The notes beneath the pieces were generated by a model. It was given only the letters and a program-made list of their open reading frames with translations, had not been told where the DNA came from and did no database searches. A DNA stretch of 64,000 nt from an uncultured Halomonas sp. (lineage in GTDB: Bacteria; Pseudomonadota; Gammaproteobacteria; Pseudomonadales; Halomonadaceae), in assembly GCF_947500835.1 (NCBI RefSeq), contig NZ_CANMTQ010000005.1:186001-250000 (forward strand), written 5' to 3'. Of the stretch, positions 11,686-21,115 are shown in pieces. The position numbers were made by a program, and so were the translations under genes. Numbering within the stretch: position 1 is the stretch's first letter; the number at the start of each line of letters is the position of its first letter.

Positions 11686-12135
11686 TTAGCCAAGTACGGG
11701 CATCCAGTAACCCCAAGGCAGGACGATATCGAGCCCCTGGGTAAACAGCAGAAAGCTCCCCGCCGTCATCAGCACGGCGGCAAGCAGTGCCTTGAGCCAA
11801 GGGGCGTCGAACAGCCGCGACAGGGCCAGCACGGTGAAGCACGTCGTGATCAAGAACCCCAGTCGGGTAAACAGCAGCGCATAGATAAGCAACACTCCCA
11901 GCACCGCCAGCAACTTGAGCGAAAGCGCCTTGTTCGGCCAGCTTCCGCTCGGTCCTGGACGCAGCACCAGCACCAGGGACAACGCGGCCAACAAAATCGA
12001 AAGCCCCAGTGGAAACGCCTTGGGGCCCACGGGTTCGTAGCTGAAGGGAATCTGCAATTTCAGGGCAAAGATGGCGGCAAATGCCGCCAGACCGATCAAA
12101 GCGATTCCCAGGACACGGTCGGCGGCAAGCTTCAT
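11686..12135 (-). CDS. tctB: Tripartite tricarboxylate transporter small membrane subunit TctB
   Basis: TctB is the small four-helix membrane subunit of the TTT transporter and works with TctA. The 149-residue protein has hydrophobic segments at about 7-24, 39-58, 73-103 and 113-140, plus the family pattern FSYEPVGPKAFPLGLSILL near residue 30. Its ATG overlaps the tctC stop (ATGA), so the two genes are translationally coupled. Identification relies on topology, the PVGPKAFP motif and gene order. Confidence 0.92.
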   Translation of the reverse strand: MKLAADRVLGIALIGLAAFAAIFALKLQIPFSYEPVGPKAFPLGLSILLAALSLVLVLRPGPSGSWPNKALSLKLLAVLGVLLIYALLFTRLGFLITTCFTVLALSRLFDAPWLKALLAAVLMTAGSFLLFTQGLDIVLPWGYWMPVLG

Positions 12136-13118
12136 TGAGTTAAACCCACTTCTTCGGCAAGCTGCTTGAACTGTGCAACCTGATCCTTGACGTAGCCATC
12201 GAAGTCATCCCCGAAACGCGCCATGGGAAACAGCCCGCGTGCCTCGCGCAGTTCGGCGAACTTCTCCTTCTCGGAAAGCGTCTTGAGCTTGTCTACCCAG
12301 GCCTGATAGGCCTCGTCGCTCACTTCCGGCCCCATGTAGTAACCGCGCCAGATCGGCCACTGTACGTCATAGCCCTGCTCCGCGGCGGTGGGAATGTCCG
12401 CGTAGGGCCCCTCCAGACGCTCTTCAGAGAGTGCTGCCAGCACCCGCACCTTGCCGCTTTCGAGCTGAGAACTCAGCTCCGAGAGATCACCGGTGAACAC
12501 CTGGATGTGATTGCCAAGCAACGCGGCCAGGGACTCGCCGCCGCCCTCGAAGGCCACGTAACGCAGGTCGCGGGGTGAGATATCCGCCGCCTTGGCGGTC
12601 AGCGCCGCTTTCATCCAGTCCTGACTACCCACGGTACCACCGGCACCGAAGACGATCTCGCCCGGTTCGGTTTGAAGGTCCGTCATGAGTTCTTCGAGGC
12701 TTTGCCAGGGTGCATCCGCCTTGACGACGATAGCGCCGTAGTCCGCACCCAAGGCCCCCAACCAGCGCACTTCATTCGCGTCGTACTGGCCAAACTTGCC
12801 CAAGGCCAGATTGACCGCCGCGCCGGTGCTGGCGGCAACGATCAGGCTCGGATCGTCCTTGCGCACGCCATTGACATGGTTATAGGCCACGGCGCCGATA
12901 CCGCCGGGCATGTAGCTGACCATCATCGGCCTGTCGATCAGATCGGTTTCCTGCAGGCCGTTGGCGGCGAGACGGCAGGTGAGGTCGTAACCGCCCCCGG
13001 GTTTTGCCGGCGCGATACACTCCGTGGCGCCAGATTGCGCCTGAACGGTACCTGCCAGCAACGTCCCTCCCAGAGCGAGTAACGCGGGCCAGTAGCATAG
13101 AGCCTTGTTGAATCTCAT
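12132..13118 (-). CDS. tctC: Tricarboxylate-binding periplasmic protein TctC (Bug family)
   Basis: TctC is the secreted solute receptor of the TTT system. The 328-residue protein has a cleavable signal peptide (ALLALGGTLLAGTVQAQS, cut near residue 27) and a Bug-family body: ECIAPAKPGGGYDLTCRL, MMVSYMPGGIGAVAYNHV and VVKADAPWQSLEELM. It is the first gene of the operon, with a good ribosome site (AGGAG) before the ATG at 13118. It is divergent from tctD across a 119-bp intergenic region, so the two-component pair probably controls it. The ligand cannot be read from sequence; citrate, tricarballylate and related acids are known for the family. Confidence 0.95.
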   Translation of the reverse strand: MRFNKALCYWPALLALGGTLLAGTVQAQSGATECIAPAKPGGGYDLTCRLAANGLQETDLIDRPMMVSYMPGGIGAVAYNHVNGVRKDDPSLIVAASTGAAVNLALGKFGQYDANEVRWLGALGADYGAIVVKADAPWQSLEELMTDLQTEPGEIVFGAGGTVGSQDWMKAALTAKAADISPRDLRYVAFEGGGESLAALLGNHIQVFTGDLSELSSQLESGKVRVLAALSEERLEGPYADIPTAAEQGYDVQWPIWRGYYMGPEVSDEAYQAWVDKLKTLSEKEKFAELREARGLFPMARFGDDFDGYVKDQVAQFKQLAEEVGLTQ

Positions 13119-13237
13119 GGCGAACTCCTGTCTCTTTATTGTGTAAAGTCATCGATACCCATGACAGCATCGATGCTATAAGTCGAACCTGTCATCAACC
13201 TGTCATCCTTGCGCTTTTTGTATGAGACTTTGGTTCA

Positions 13238-13906
13238 ATGCGCCTGCTCGTCGTCGAAGATGATCCCTTGATCGCCCACTCTTTGGTCACCGCTCTCGAT
13301 CCGCTGGGAAACAACGTCGAGACGTTCGCGCTCCTGTCTCAGGCCAGGGCGGCGCTTGCCCATAGCCATTTCGATCTGATCTTGCTGGACCTGGGCCTGC
13401 CGGACGGCAACGGTCTGACGCTGCTGGCAGAGCTGCGTGATCGCAATGACGCCACACCGGTGCTGATTCTCACGGCGCGAGACGGCATCGAGGAACGGGT
13501 CAAAGGGCTCGATCTGGGCGCGGATGACTACCTTGCCAAACCCTTCTCCCTGGCGGAGCTGGAGGCCCGTACCCGCGTCCTGCTACGGCGCAGCCAGCAA
13601 CGCACGGACAACCGTCTGACATTCGGACCAGTCTGCTTCGATCCTGCGACGGGCATTGCCACGCTGCATGGGCAAGCACTGGCCCTGCCACGCCGCGAAC
13701 TGGGACTGCTGGAAAGTCTTCTGCTGCATGCCGGACGGATCGCGCCCCGGGAAGTGCTGGTCGATCGATTGTTCGGCTTCGGTGAGGTGGGCCCCAATGC
13801 CCTCGAGGTATATGTCAGCCGATTGAGAAAGCGCCTGACAGGCAGCGGACTGCGCATCCGGACATTGCGTGGGCTGGGCTATCGTCTCGAAGAAGAACCG
13901 GCGTGA
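13238..13906 (+). CDS. tctD: OmpR-family response regulator TctD
   Basis: This 222-residue response regulator has a receiver domain (acidic pocket VVEDDP, phospho-acceptor Asp in LILLDLGLPDG, Thr in ILTARD, Lys in DDYLAKPFSLAEL) and a C-terminal winged helix of the OmpR type ending YVSRLRKRL..IRTLRGLGYRLE. It is divergent from tctCBA and immediately upstream of the kinase gene tctE (GTGA overlap at 13903). It is inferred to activate tctC transcription in response to external carboxylate, as TctD does in Salmonella. Confidence 0.93.
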   Translation: MRLLVVEDDPLIAHSLVTALDPLGNNVETFALLSQARAALAHSHFDLILLDLGLPDGNGLTLLAELRDRNDATPVLILTARDGIEERVKGLDLGADDYLAKPFSLAELEARTRVLLRRSQQRTDNRLTFGPVCFDPATGIATLHGQALALPRRELGLLESLLLHAGRIAPREVLVDRLFGFGEVGPNALEVYVSRLRKRLTGSGLRIRTLRGLGYRLEEEPA

Positions 13907-15300
13907 TAACGATCAATGGCACGCTCAAGTTTCGTCTTGCCCTGTGGCTGCTGATCGCCGTAGGTGGCCTGGGGGTATTTCTGCTGATCGAGGCTTACAC
14001 CAGCGCCCAGCGGGCAGCGGATCGCGCGTTTGATAGCCAACTCGAAGCCGCTCAGTTGACTATCGCCGAGGCCATTCAGTGGCAGGACGGCCAGCCGGTG
14101 GTGGAAATACCCGCCGCCGCCTTTCAGATTTTGGCAACGAACCAGCAAGAGCGTGTCTTTTATGCGGTAATCGACGCCGCTGGCCAGGAAGTGACGGGCA
14201 ATCTAAAGGGATTCGTGCAACCAGCCTGGCGTAAGAAAGCCAAGCAGCACCCGGTCTGGTTGACCATCCCCCAGGATGACGTCGCCATTCGCCTGCACGG
14301 GCGAGAGCTCGACTCCGCTGGCTGGGAGTCTCAGGAGCCGGTTCAGATATGGGTCGGCCATACCCTGTCCGGGCGCCAGGCCCTTGCCAGCCAACTCTTC
14401 GAGCGCTCCTTGACTCGATTTCTCCTCATGGTGCTGTTGGCGAGCCTGCTGATGCTGCTGGCCATAAAATCGGCGCTCAGGCCGATACGCCGACTACGCC
14501 ATCTATTGCGTCGCCGGGACGCGGATGACATTCGCCCCTTGCATGCCCAGGTGCCCGCGGAGCTATTTGATCTGGCGGAAACCCTCAACTCCCTGTTTGC
14601 CCGCCAACGCGAGAGTCGCGACGCTCTTCTGCGCTTGACCGCGGACGCCAGCCATCAGCTCAAGACGCCTCTTGCGGGCCTGCAAAGCACCAGCGAACTC
14701 GCGCTACAGAGCACCAATCCCCAGGAGTGGTATCAAGCGCTGGAAACGGTGCACGAGAGTGCGGCGAGAACCAGTCGTCTGGCCAATCAATTGTTGAGCC
14801 TCGCCCGGCTCCGGCATGCCTCGGCACAAACACTCGAAAGTCTTGATCTCGGGACTACCCTGCGTGATTGCGTCATGGAGTGGGCGGAGCGAGATATCGC
14901 CCAGCATCACGATCTGGGCCTGGCACCGCTGCCATCCACACCGGTCAGGATCAAGGCAGAGCCCTGGGCAATCAGGGAAATGATCGGAAATCTCATCGAC
15001 AACGCCTTGCGCCATACGCCTCGAGGCAGCGAAATCACCCTGGGGCTTGACCGTGGCACCGACGAGGTGGCGCTATTCATCGAGGATAACGGCCCAGGCG
15101 TAAGCGAGGCCATGCTCGACCGGCTGCATCATCCTTTCGAGCGCGCGGGCAGGCAGGATACCCTCGGTTCCGGGCTAGGGCTCGCCATCGTCGATTCCAT
15201 CGCAAGACGCCATGAGGGGGTCTTGCGCGTGCAGCGATCAACGACGTCTGGACTGCGCGTAAGCGTCAGCCTTTCTTTATCAGGCTTGAACGAGAAATGA
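13903..15300 (+). CDS. tctE: Sensor histidine kinase TctE
   Basis: This 465-residue inner-membrane kinase starts at a GTG overlapping the tctD stop. TM1 lies at about 9-29. A periplasmic sensor region of the 2CSK_N type (about 30-160) is followed by TM2 at about 170-187 and a HAMP-like linker. The phospho-His is in LTADASHQLKTPLAGL, then come the N box (EMIGNLIDNALRHTPRG), the G1 box (EDNGPGVSE) and the G2 box (GSGLGLAIVDSIARRH). It is the partner of TctD. The next gene encodes a periplasmic binding protein only 1 nt away, suggesting a ligand receptor for this kinase. Confidence 0.92.
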   Translation: MITINGTLKFRLALWLLIAVGGLGVFLLIEAYTSAQRAADRAFDSQLEAAQLTIAEAIQWQDGQPVVEIPAAAFQILATNQQERVFYAVIDAAGQEVTGNLKGFVQPAWRKKAKQHPVWLTIPQDDVAIRLHGRELDSAGWESQEPVQIWVGHTLSGRQALASQLFERSLTRFLLMVLLASLLMLLAIKSALRPIRRLRHLLRRRDADDIRPLHAQVPAELFDLAETLNSLFARQRESRDALLRLTADASHQLKTPLAGLQSTSELALQSTNPQEWYQALETVHESAARTSRLANQLLSLARLRHASAQTLESLDLGTTLRDCVMEWAERDIAQHHDLGLAPLPSTPVRIKAEPWAIREMIGNLIDNALRHTPRGSEITLGLDRGTDEVALFIEDNGPGVSEAMLDRLHHPFERAGRQDTLGSGLGLAIVDSIARRHEGVLRVQRSTTSGLRVSVSLSLSGLNEK

Positions 15301-15301
15301 C

Positions 15302-16333
15302 ATGATCCGCTTTCGACTGCACACGCTATTCCTGTTGTCGGGCCTGCTTCTCCCCTGCATTGCGCTAGCGCAAACGCCTCTGGTGATAGAAGCCGCTCTC
15401 GATCGTCAGGTCGTGGCGCCCTTGCTGGAAGCCTTTACCCGATCCCATCCGGAGATCGAACTGGATTACCGGGACCGCTCGACGCTTGAAGTCGATCGAC
15501 AGGCACAGCGAGCGCCGGCGCCGGATGTCGTCATAAGCTCCGCCATGCCCTGGCAGATGGCTCGGGTCAACGATGGCCTGGCCCAGCCCCTCGAAAGCAA
15601 ACAGGCGCGCGACTGGCCTGCCTGGGCCAAGTGGCGTGACGAAGTCTTCGGTTTCACCTTCGAGCCCATCGTCACCGTCTACCGGCTGGAGCTGGCCCGG
15701 CATATGCTGCCGCCCACTACCCACGCCGCGTTATACAGGCTACTGGTAACACAAAAGAGACTGCTCCAGGGCCGCATTACCACCTATTCCCCTACGCGCA
15801 GCGGTGTCGGCTACACCCTGTTTCAACAGGACGCGCGCTATTCACCTCGCTTTTGGGATCTGGTGGCCGCCATGGGCGCCGCCGATGTCGAGCTTGAAGA
15901 CAGCACCCAGGATATGCTCGACGGGCTCAGCGACGGAAAATACTGGATAGGCTACAACCTGCTGGGCTCCTACGCCTTGCGCTGGGTGCAGACTCATCCC
16001 GAACTGATCGTTCAAGTGCCGAAGGATTATGCCTTGGTCATGATGCGCATGGCGTTCATACATCGCGACGCGCCTCATCCTGAAGCCGCCAAGACATTTC
16101 TCAATTTTCTTCTCGGGTCCGAGGGCCAACGCATCCTTGCCGGTCGCACGCCGCTTTTCAGCATTCTTGCCGATGTGATGGGGCCTTACACGGCGCAGCG
16201 CCTTCGGGATCAAGTGGGGGAACGGCTTTATCCGATTCCTATCGATGCATCGCTGTTGGCGTTCGTCGACGCTCAACGACGCGATGCGTTCTTGGCACGC
16301 TGGAATCGTGAAATCAGGATTCTGGAACCATGA
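15302..16333 (+). CDS. Orphan periplasmic substrate-binding protein downstream of TctDE
   Basis: This 343-residue exported protein has a signal peptide (LFLLSGLLLPCIALAQ, cleavage near residue 24) and the fold pattern of Fe3+/AfuA-type extracellular binding proteins: LVIEAALDRQVVAPLLEAFTRSHPEIELDYRD at the start, VVISSAMPWQMARVNDG, FGFTFEPIVTVY, and TFLNFLLGSEGQRILA near the end. No ABC permease or ATPase is encoded nearby. The ATG at 15302 starts 1 nt after the tctE stop, so it is co-translated with the kinase. A role as periplasmic co-sensor for TctE is plausible; direct transport is less likely without partners. Confidence 0.82.
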   Translation: MIRFRLHTLFLLSGLLLPCIALAQTPLVIEAALDRQVVAPLLEAFTRSHPEIELDYRDRSTLEVDRQAQRAPAPDVVISSAMPWQMARVNDGLAQPLESKQARDWPAWAKWRDEVFGFTFEPIVTVYRLELARHMLPPTTHAALYRLLVTQKRLLQGRITTYSPTRSGVGYTLFQQDARYSPRFWDLVAAMGAADVELEDSTQDMLDGLSDGKYWIGYNLLGSYALRWVQTHPELIVQVPKDYALVMMRMAFIHRDAPHPEAAKTFLNFLLGSEGQRILAGRTPLFSILADVMGPYTAQRLRDQVGERLYPIPIDASLLAFVDAQRRDAFLARWNREIRILEP

Positions 16334-16366
16334 CCTAACCTATCTCTTTTGGCCAACCGAACACGC

Positions 16367-16885
16367 TTATCGTGGCCGACCGAACACCTGGGTCCAGTAA
16401 GGCGAATATCGTGAATCCGGCGCCTCTACCCGGCCCATGCCCATGTCGGTGAACGTCTTTTTCATGATGTTGGCGCAGTGGCCTGCACTTTCGAGCCAGC
16501 CTTCGATAACCGCGTCGCCGGACTTCTGGCCGGCGGCGATGTTCTCTCCGACCGCCCGCCAGGTATAGCCTTCGGCGGTCACACGCTGACCTACACGGTC
16601 GCCGTCCGGCCCGGTATGACTGAAGAAGCTGTTTTGCGCCATGTTGCTCGAATGAGCCTTGGCCGCCGCTTCGAGCTTGCAATTCCAGGTCAGTGGCTTG
16701 ACCGCTTCGAAGCGTTGATCACCGCACTGGCGAGGCTGGGCGCGAGCGTCGTTGACACGTTCGAGCCAGGCTTTCTGGGTATCGCTGGCCTCGCAACGGG
16801 CCGCCTGCTCCGCACTGGCCTGAAACGCGGTGACACCGCTCAACAACGCGCCCGTAATGAGAAGACACAGAAAACGATGATTCAC
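16367..16885 (-). CDS. Exported CAP/SCP-domain protein
   Basis: This 172-residue protein has a signal peptide (FLCLLITGALLSGVTAFQASA) and one CAP (SCP/PR-1-like) domain. The domain motifs are NDARAQPRQCG near 47-57, a Leu-Trp-like core PLTWNCKLEAAAKAHSSNMA, the His-containing FFSHTGPDGDRVGQRV, GENIAAGQ, and HCANIMKKTFTDMGMG. Bacterial CAP proteins are secreted; their activities are mostly unknown. The start is a GTG with GAGG 7 nt upstream. It lies 9 bp after the RIO kinase stop, so the two are probably one transcript. Confidence 0.88.
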   Translation of the reverse strand: MNHRFLCLLITGALLSGVTAFQASAEQAARCEASDTQKAWLERVNDARAQPRQCGDQRFEAVKPLTWNCKLEAAAKAHSSNMAQNSFFSHTGPDGDRVGQRVTAEGYTWRAVGENIAAGQKSGDAVIEGWLESAGHCANIMKKTFTDMGMGRVEAPDSRYSPYWTQVFGRPR

Positions 16886-16894
16886 TTGGCTACC

Positions 16895-17785
16895 TCAGCG
16901 ATTCTGCCATTCATCCTCCGGCTCCTCCGAATCGCCCTGCTCTCCATCATCGTCGCCGCCTGCTCTACGGGCCTGCTCTTCCAGGGCAGCGTCAATCTCT
17001 CGCATCACTCCCGCAAGGTCAGCGCTTTTCTCGCTGCGCTTGAAGGTGCCGGTCAAGGGTGCCTCAGGGCTCAAGTTGCCCAATTGGAACAGTGACCAGA
17101 TCTCGCCAGCATAATCAATGGATAGCAGCTCCGGAGCGAAACGGCCGAAGTAGCGTGTCATGTTATCCACGTCTCGGGTCAGCATGCGCTCGGCGTTGTT
17201 ATTGGCGGCGGCGTCGACGGCCTGGGGCAGATCGATGATGATCGGACCTTCCGGCGCCAACAACACGTTGTATTCCGATAGATCGCCGTGAATCAGACCG
17301 GCGCTGAGCATCTTGACGATTTCCCGCATCATCACCTGATGATAATCCCTCGCCTCCGCAGCGGTGAGTTCGACGTCGTTGAGGCGTGGTGCGACGTCAC
17401 CGTCGCCATCGAGAATCAGATCCATGAGCAGCACGCCATCGACGAAGCCATGGGGCTTGGGTACGCGCACGTCCGCAGCTGCCAGCCGGTACAGGGCATC
17501 TACCTCGGCATTCTGCCAGGCTTCTTCCTGCTCGCGGCGGCCAAAGCGAGTGCGCTTCTGCATGGCCCGGGCCTGGCGGCTGTTACGCACCTTGCGTCCT
17601 TCTTGATACTCGGCCTGATTGTGAAAGCTGCGCTTGCTGGCTTCCTTGTACACCTTGGCGCAGCGCAACTGGTCTTGAGCCTTGACCACATAGACCGCGG
17701 CTTCCTTACCACTCATCAAGGGTCTGAGCACTTCGTCGATGAAGCCGTCATCGAGCAGCGGTTGTAAACGTTTCGGGGTTTTCAT
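16895..17785 (-). CDS. RIO1-family serine protein kinase/ATPase
   Basis: This 296-residue protein has the bacterial RIO1 kinase core: LMSGKEAAVYVVKA (glycine-poor P-loop region), the Lys in RCAKVYKEA, the catalytic loop LIHGDLSEYNVLL with Asp and Asn, and IIIDLPQAVD in place of DFG. The C-terminal 30 residues are acidic and low-complexity (GGDDDGEQGDSEEPEDEW). RIO1 proteins act in small-subunit ribosome maturation in archaea and eukaryotes; the bacterial role is less defined. It is upstream of the CAP-domain gene. Confidence 0.9.
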   Translation of the reverse strand: MKTPKRLQPLLDDGFIDEVLRPLMSGKEAAVYVVKAQDQLRCAKVYKEASKRSFHNQAEYQEGRKVRNSRQARAMQKRTRFGRREQEEAWQNAEVDALYRLAAADVRVPKPHGFVDGVLLMDLILDGDGDVAPRLNDVELTAAEARDYHQVMMREIVKMLSAGLIHGDLSEYNVLLAPEGPIIIDLPQAVDAAANNNAERMLTRDVDNMTRYFGRFAPELLSIDYAGEIWSLFQLGNLSPEAPLTGTFKRSEKSADLAGVMREIDAALEEQARRAGGDDDGEQGDSEEPEDEWQNR

Positions 17786-17924
17786 TCGGTTCGGGTAGCA
17801 TCCTGTATGGTCACAAGGTCATAGCATACCGTCTGGAGCGCGCGAACGAAAAAGCTTCTCGATGTCGCAAGAATACTTGGCCCACCATCAGGGCAGGCCA
17901 GAGAAAAATGATGCGAGTATTGCG

Positions 17925-19109
17925 TCAGGAGGCCACGCTCAAGGGCTGAGACGGCCCGAAATGCTCATAATGACGGCTCTCGGAAGGAACGTTCAGGGCA
18001 TCCAGGGCCTGATCCACCATGCTCATGAAGCCCTGGGGGCCGACGAAGTAGCACTGTACGTCGCCCTTGGGCAAATACTCGGCGATCAGGTCGCGATCGA
18101 TGCGCCCGATTCGCACCACTTTCTCGTTTTCCATTCCCCGCTCGTACAGGATCACGCTGGTCAGTAGCTGGGGATATTCGTCTTTCAGTTCCTTGAGTTC
18201 ACTGCCAAAGGCGTGCTGATCGCGCTCCTGAGCGGCATGCAGATAGATGACCTGGCGGCCTTTTTCCAGCGCACTGCGCGCCAGTGACAGCATCGGTGTC
18301 TGACCTACTCCCCCGCTGAGTAGCATCACCGGTGATCGACCTTCATCAAGCACCAGTTCTCCAGCGGGCGGTAGTAGCTCCAGGGTATCGCCCACTTGAA
18401 GGGTGTCGTGAAAGTGGCGGCTCGCCTGACCCTGCAGCTCGCGCTTGATGGAGAGCCGGTAGGTTTCGCCGTTGGGAAAGCCGGATAGACTGTAATGGCG
18501 ATAAACCGGCTCACCGTCAATGACGAGACGCACTCCAATGAATTGCCCCGGCTGGTAATCTGCTACCGGTCCGCCATCCTGGGGCGCCAGTACGAAGGAG
18601 GTAATGACAGCGCTTTCCGGTGTCTTCTCGGCAATACGAAAGGGTCGTTTGCCACGCCAACCGCCCTTGCGCTCGGCAAATTCACGATAGCGCTGATCTT
18701 CCTGCTCGATCAGCAATTCCGCCAGCTCATTGTAGAGCGCGGTCCAGGCATCGGCGACTTCAGGGGTTACCGCATCACCCAGCACCTCGGCGACCGCCGC
18801 CATCAGGCATTCGCCGACGATAGGATATTGATCGGGGCGAATATCCAGCGAAACGTGCTTCTCGACTACCGTCGCCATCGTCTCCTTGACCTTCTCCGGC
18901 TCCTTGCGCAATTGCACATAGGCCAGTACCGCGCCGGCCAATACCTGGGGCTGCCCGCCATCCGCCTGGTGGGCTTGATTGAATAGTGGTTTCACTTCCG
19001 GATAACGATCGAACATCAAGACGTACATGCGCTGAGCAATCGTCTCGAGATGTTCTGCTACCAGTGGTGCAGTAGCATCGATCACTTGCTCCTGATCTTG
19101 AGTCAACAT
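17925..19109 (-). CDS. hmp: Flavohemoglobin / nitric oxide dioxygenase (Hmp)
   Basis: Hmp oxidises NO to nitrate with O2 and NAD(P)H in the cytoplasm. The 394-residue protein has a globin domain (distal Tyr29, proximal His85 in VEKHVSLDI), then an FAD domain (YRHYSLSGFPNG, RxYSxS motif) and an NAD domain (LLSGGVGQTPMLSLA, CYFVGPQGFM). Length and order match E. coli Hmp (396). A 23-bp NsrR-like palindrome sits 29 nt upstream of the ATG (19138-19160), indicating NO-dependent derepression. It lies at the edge of the denitrification island. Confidence 0.97.
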   Translation of the reverse strand: MLTQDQEQVIDATAPLVAEHLETIAQRMYVLMFDRYPEVKPLFNQAHQADGGQPQVLAGAVLAYVQLRKEPEKVKETMATVVEKHVSLDIRPDQYPIVGECLMAAVAEVLGDAVTPEVADAWTALYNELAELLIEQEDQRYREFAERKGGWRGKRPFRIAEKTPESAVITSFVLAPQDGGPVADYQPGQFIGVRLVIDGEPVYRHYSLSGFPNGETYRLSIKRELQGQASRHFHDTLQVGDTLELLPPAGELVLDEGRSPVMLLSGGVGQTPMLSLARSALEKGRQVIYLHAAQERDQHAFGSELKELKDEYPQLLTSVILYERGMENEKVVRIGRIDRDLIAEYLPKGDVQCYFVGPQGFMSMVDQALDALNVPSESRHYEHFGPSQPLSVAS

Positions 19110-19137
19110 AAAAAATCCTCAGGGTTGATTGCATTTA

Positions 19138-19160
19138 ATGATGCTTTTTATATGCCTCTT
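19138..19160 (-). promoter_or_regulatory. NsrR-like operator upstream of hmp
   Basis: The 23-bp stretch begins ATGATGCTTTTT and ends ATATGCCTCTT. It fits the gammaproteobacterial NsrR palindrome AAGATGYATTT-N-AAATGCATCTT at about 20 of 23 positions. It is 29-51 nt upstream of the hmp start, where a repressor would cover the promoter. hmp is the most conserved NsrR target, which supports the reading. It could also affect the divergent SulP gene. Confidence 0.7.
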
Positions 19161-19266
19161 ATTGTACCCAGGATGAGACCGACCCTGTCCACTCGGCACG
19201 TTGTCGCAGCCCGTTTACAGGCTACTATGCACAGGTATTCTGTTATTTCACTGTGAGGAGTCAGCA

Positions 19267-21030
19267 ATGGCCAACGAGAACGTTTCATGGAAGATCCCGG
19301 CCATGGCGACCGGCATGCGTTCTGCCTGGCGGGAAGGCTACGGTCTGGCCGATCTGCGCAAGGATGCGATGGCAGGTCTGACTATCGGTATCCTGGCGGT
19401 GCCATTGTCGATGGCGCTGGCCATTGCCACTGGAGTGCCTCCCCAGCACGGGCTATATACAGCCATTATTGCGGGTTTCTTCATTGCCCTGACCGGCGGC
19501 GCACGCTTCAACGTCTCCGGACCAACGGCCGCCTTCGTCGCCATTCTATTTCCCATCGTTGCTCAATACGGTCTGGGCGGACTGCTGATTGCCTCCATGA
19601 TGGCTGGCGTCATTCTGGTAGCCATGGGCATTGGACGCATGGGCCGGCTCATCGAGTTCGTGCCCTACCCGGTAGTGCTGGGTTTTACGGCAGGTATCGC
19701 AGTGGTCATCGCAGTACTGCAGATTCCTGATTTCCTGGGCTTGACCATGGACGGCCTTGGCGAGCACTTCGTCGAGAACCTGATGGCGATTTTCGCCTCG
19801 TTGCCCACCTTGAATCCGTTTGAACTGGGTATTGGCGCGCTTACCCTGGCCGTCATGCTGCTTTGGCCACGCTTGAACATCCCTGTTCCTGCGCCCTTGG
19901 TAGGCTTAGTGTTCGGCGCTGTCGCCGCCTACGTGATCAACCAGTGGTTCGGTAGCACAGGTATCGAGGTAGAGACGGTGGCGTCGCGCTTTACCTGGGA
20001 AATCAATGGCGAAACAGGCAATGGCATTCCGCCGATTGCACCGAGCTTCATGGCCCCCTGGCTGTTGCCAGGAGCCGATGGGGCGCCTCTGGAACTGAGT
20101 TTCGACCTGATACGGGCGCTGATGGGTCCGGCCATTGCAATCGCCATGCTCGGCGCCATCGAATCACTGCTGTGCGCAGTGGTCGCCGACGGACTGGCCA
20201 AGACCAAGACCAAGCACGACCCCAACGCGGAACTGATCGGCCAGGGAATCGGTAACATCATCGCGCCTCTGTTCGGCGGCATTACCGCCACCGCCGCCCT
20301 GGCCCGCACCGCGACCAACATTCGCAGCGGCGCCCGTTCACCCATCGCGGCCGTGATTCATGCGGGAGTGGTACTGCTGGCGGTAGTCGCTCTTGCAGGT
20401 CTGCTGGGTCTGGTCCCCATGTCCGCCTTGGCGGCACTGCTGTTCATCATCGCCTGGAACATGAGCGAAGCCCGGCGCTTTCTGCACACCATGCGCTCCG
20501 CGCCTCCGGGCGATGTGGCCATTCTTGTCATCTGTTTCGGACTGACGGTGTTTTTCGACATGGTGCTGGCGGTGGCGGTGGGGATCGGGCTGGCGGCGGC
20601 GTTGTTTATTCGTCGCATGGCGCTGCTCACTCGAACAGATCGCCTCGATAGCGACAGCCATCCAGGCATCGACGGGCTTCCCGCCGAAGTGGCGGTCTAC
20701 AACATCAATGGCCCCTTGTTCTTCGGCGCCGCCGAAAAGGCCCTTACTTCGCTGCATACGATAGATCCCAAGGTCCAGATCATCATCATCGACATGCATG
20801 ACGTGCCCAGCATGGACGGCACCGCCATCGTCGCTCTTCGCTCCTTGATCGATGAGATGCATCGCGAGGGCATAGCACTGATTCTGGTGGGCTTGCCGGC
20901 GAGGATCATCGTCAAGCTGCGTCGCGGCGGTATTCGCAAGACCCGGGAAATGCTGACCTACTGTCGTGGGCTTCAGCAGGCACGGGATGTAGCGTTCGCT
21001 TGGCATCGAAGACGTCACGACAAGGCCTGA
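19267..21030 (+). CDS. SulP-family anion transporter with STAS domain
   Basis: This 587-residue transporter has an N-terminal SLC26/SulP membrane domain of 10 or more helices and a C-terminal STAS domain (from about residue 470: VAVYNINGPLFFGAAEKAL, IIIIDMHDVPSMDGTAIVALRSLID). Family motifs include TVGILAVPLSMALAIATGVPPQHGLY-like sequence near residue 40 and FNVSGPTAAF near 80. I start at the ATG at 19267, preceded by GAGGAG; 22 earlier in-frame codons lack a ribosome site. SulP proteins move sulfate, bicarbonate, chloride or nitrate-like anions; the substrate is not deducible. It is divergent from hmp. Confidence 0.9.
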   Translation: MANENVSWKIPAMATGMRSAWREGYGLADLRKDAMAGLTIGILAVPLSMALAIATGVPPQHGLYTAIIAGFFIALTGGARFNVSGPTAAFVAILFPIVAQYGLGGLLIASMMAGVILVAMGIGRMGRLIEFVPYPVVLGFTAGIAVVIAVLQIPDFLGLTMDGLGEHFVENLMAIFASLPTLNPFELGIGALTLAVMLLWPRLNIPVPAPLVGLVFGAVAAYVINQWFGSTGIEVETVASRFTWEINGETGNGIPPIAPSFMAPWLLPGADGAPLELSFDLIRALMGPAIAIAMLGAIESLLCAVVADGLAKTKTKHDPNAELIGQGIGNIIAPLFGGITATAALARTATNIRSGARSPIAAVIHAGVVLLAVVALAGLLGLVPMSALAALLFIIAWNMSEARRFLHTMRSAPPGDVAILVICFGLTVFFDMVLAVAVGIGLAAALFIRRMALLTRTDRLDSDSHPGIDGLPAEVAVYNINGPLFFGAAEKALTSLHTIDPKVQIIIIDMHDVPSMDGTAIVALRSLIDEMHREGIALILVGLPARIIVKLRRGGIRKTREMLTYCRGLQQARDVAFAWHRRRHDKA

Positions 21031-21115
21031 TTCAATTCAATGAGATGACGTTGCGCCATGAACTACTAGTAGTGCATGAACCAACTTGCGTCCTGTGAAT
21101 CTACTGCTACCTTTA

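Noticed and set aside
19126..19139. Possible FNR box near hmp (TTGATTGCATTTAA)
   Set aside because: Only the left half fits; the right half lacks TCAA. The NsrR-like site explains this region better.
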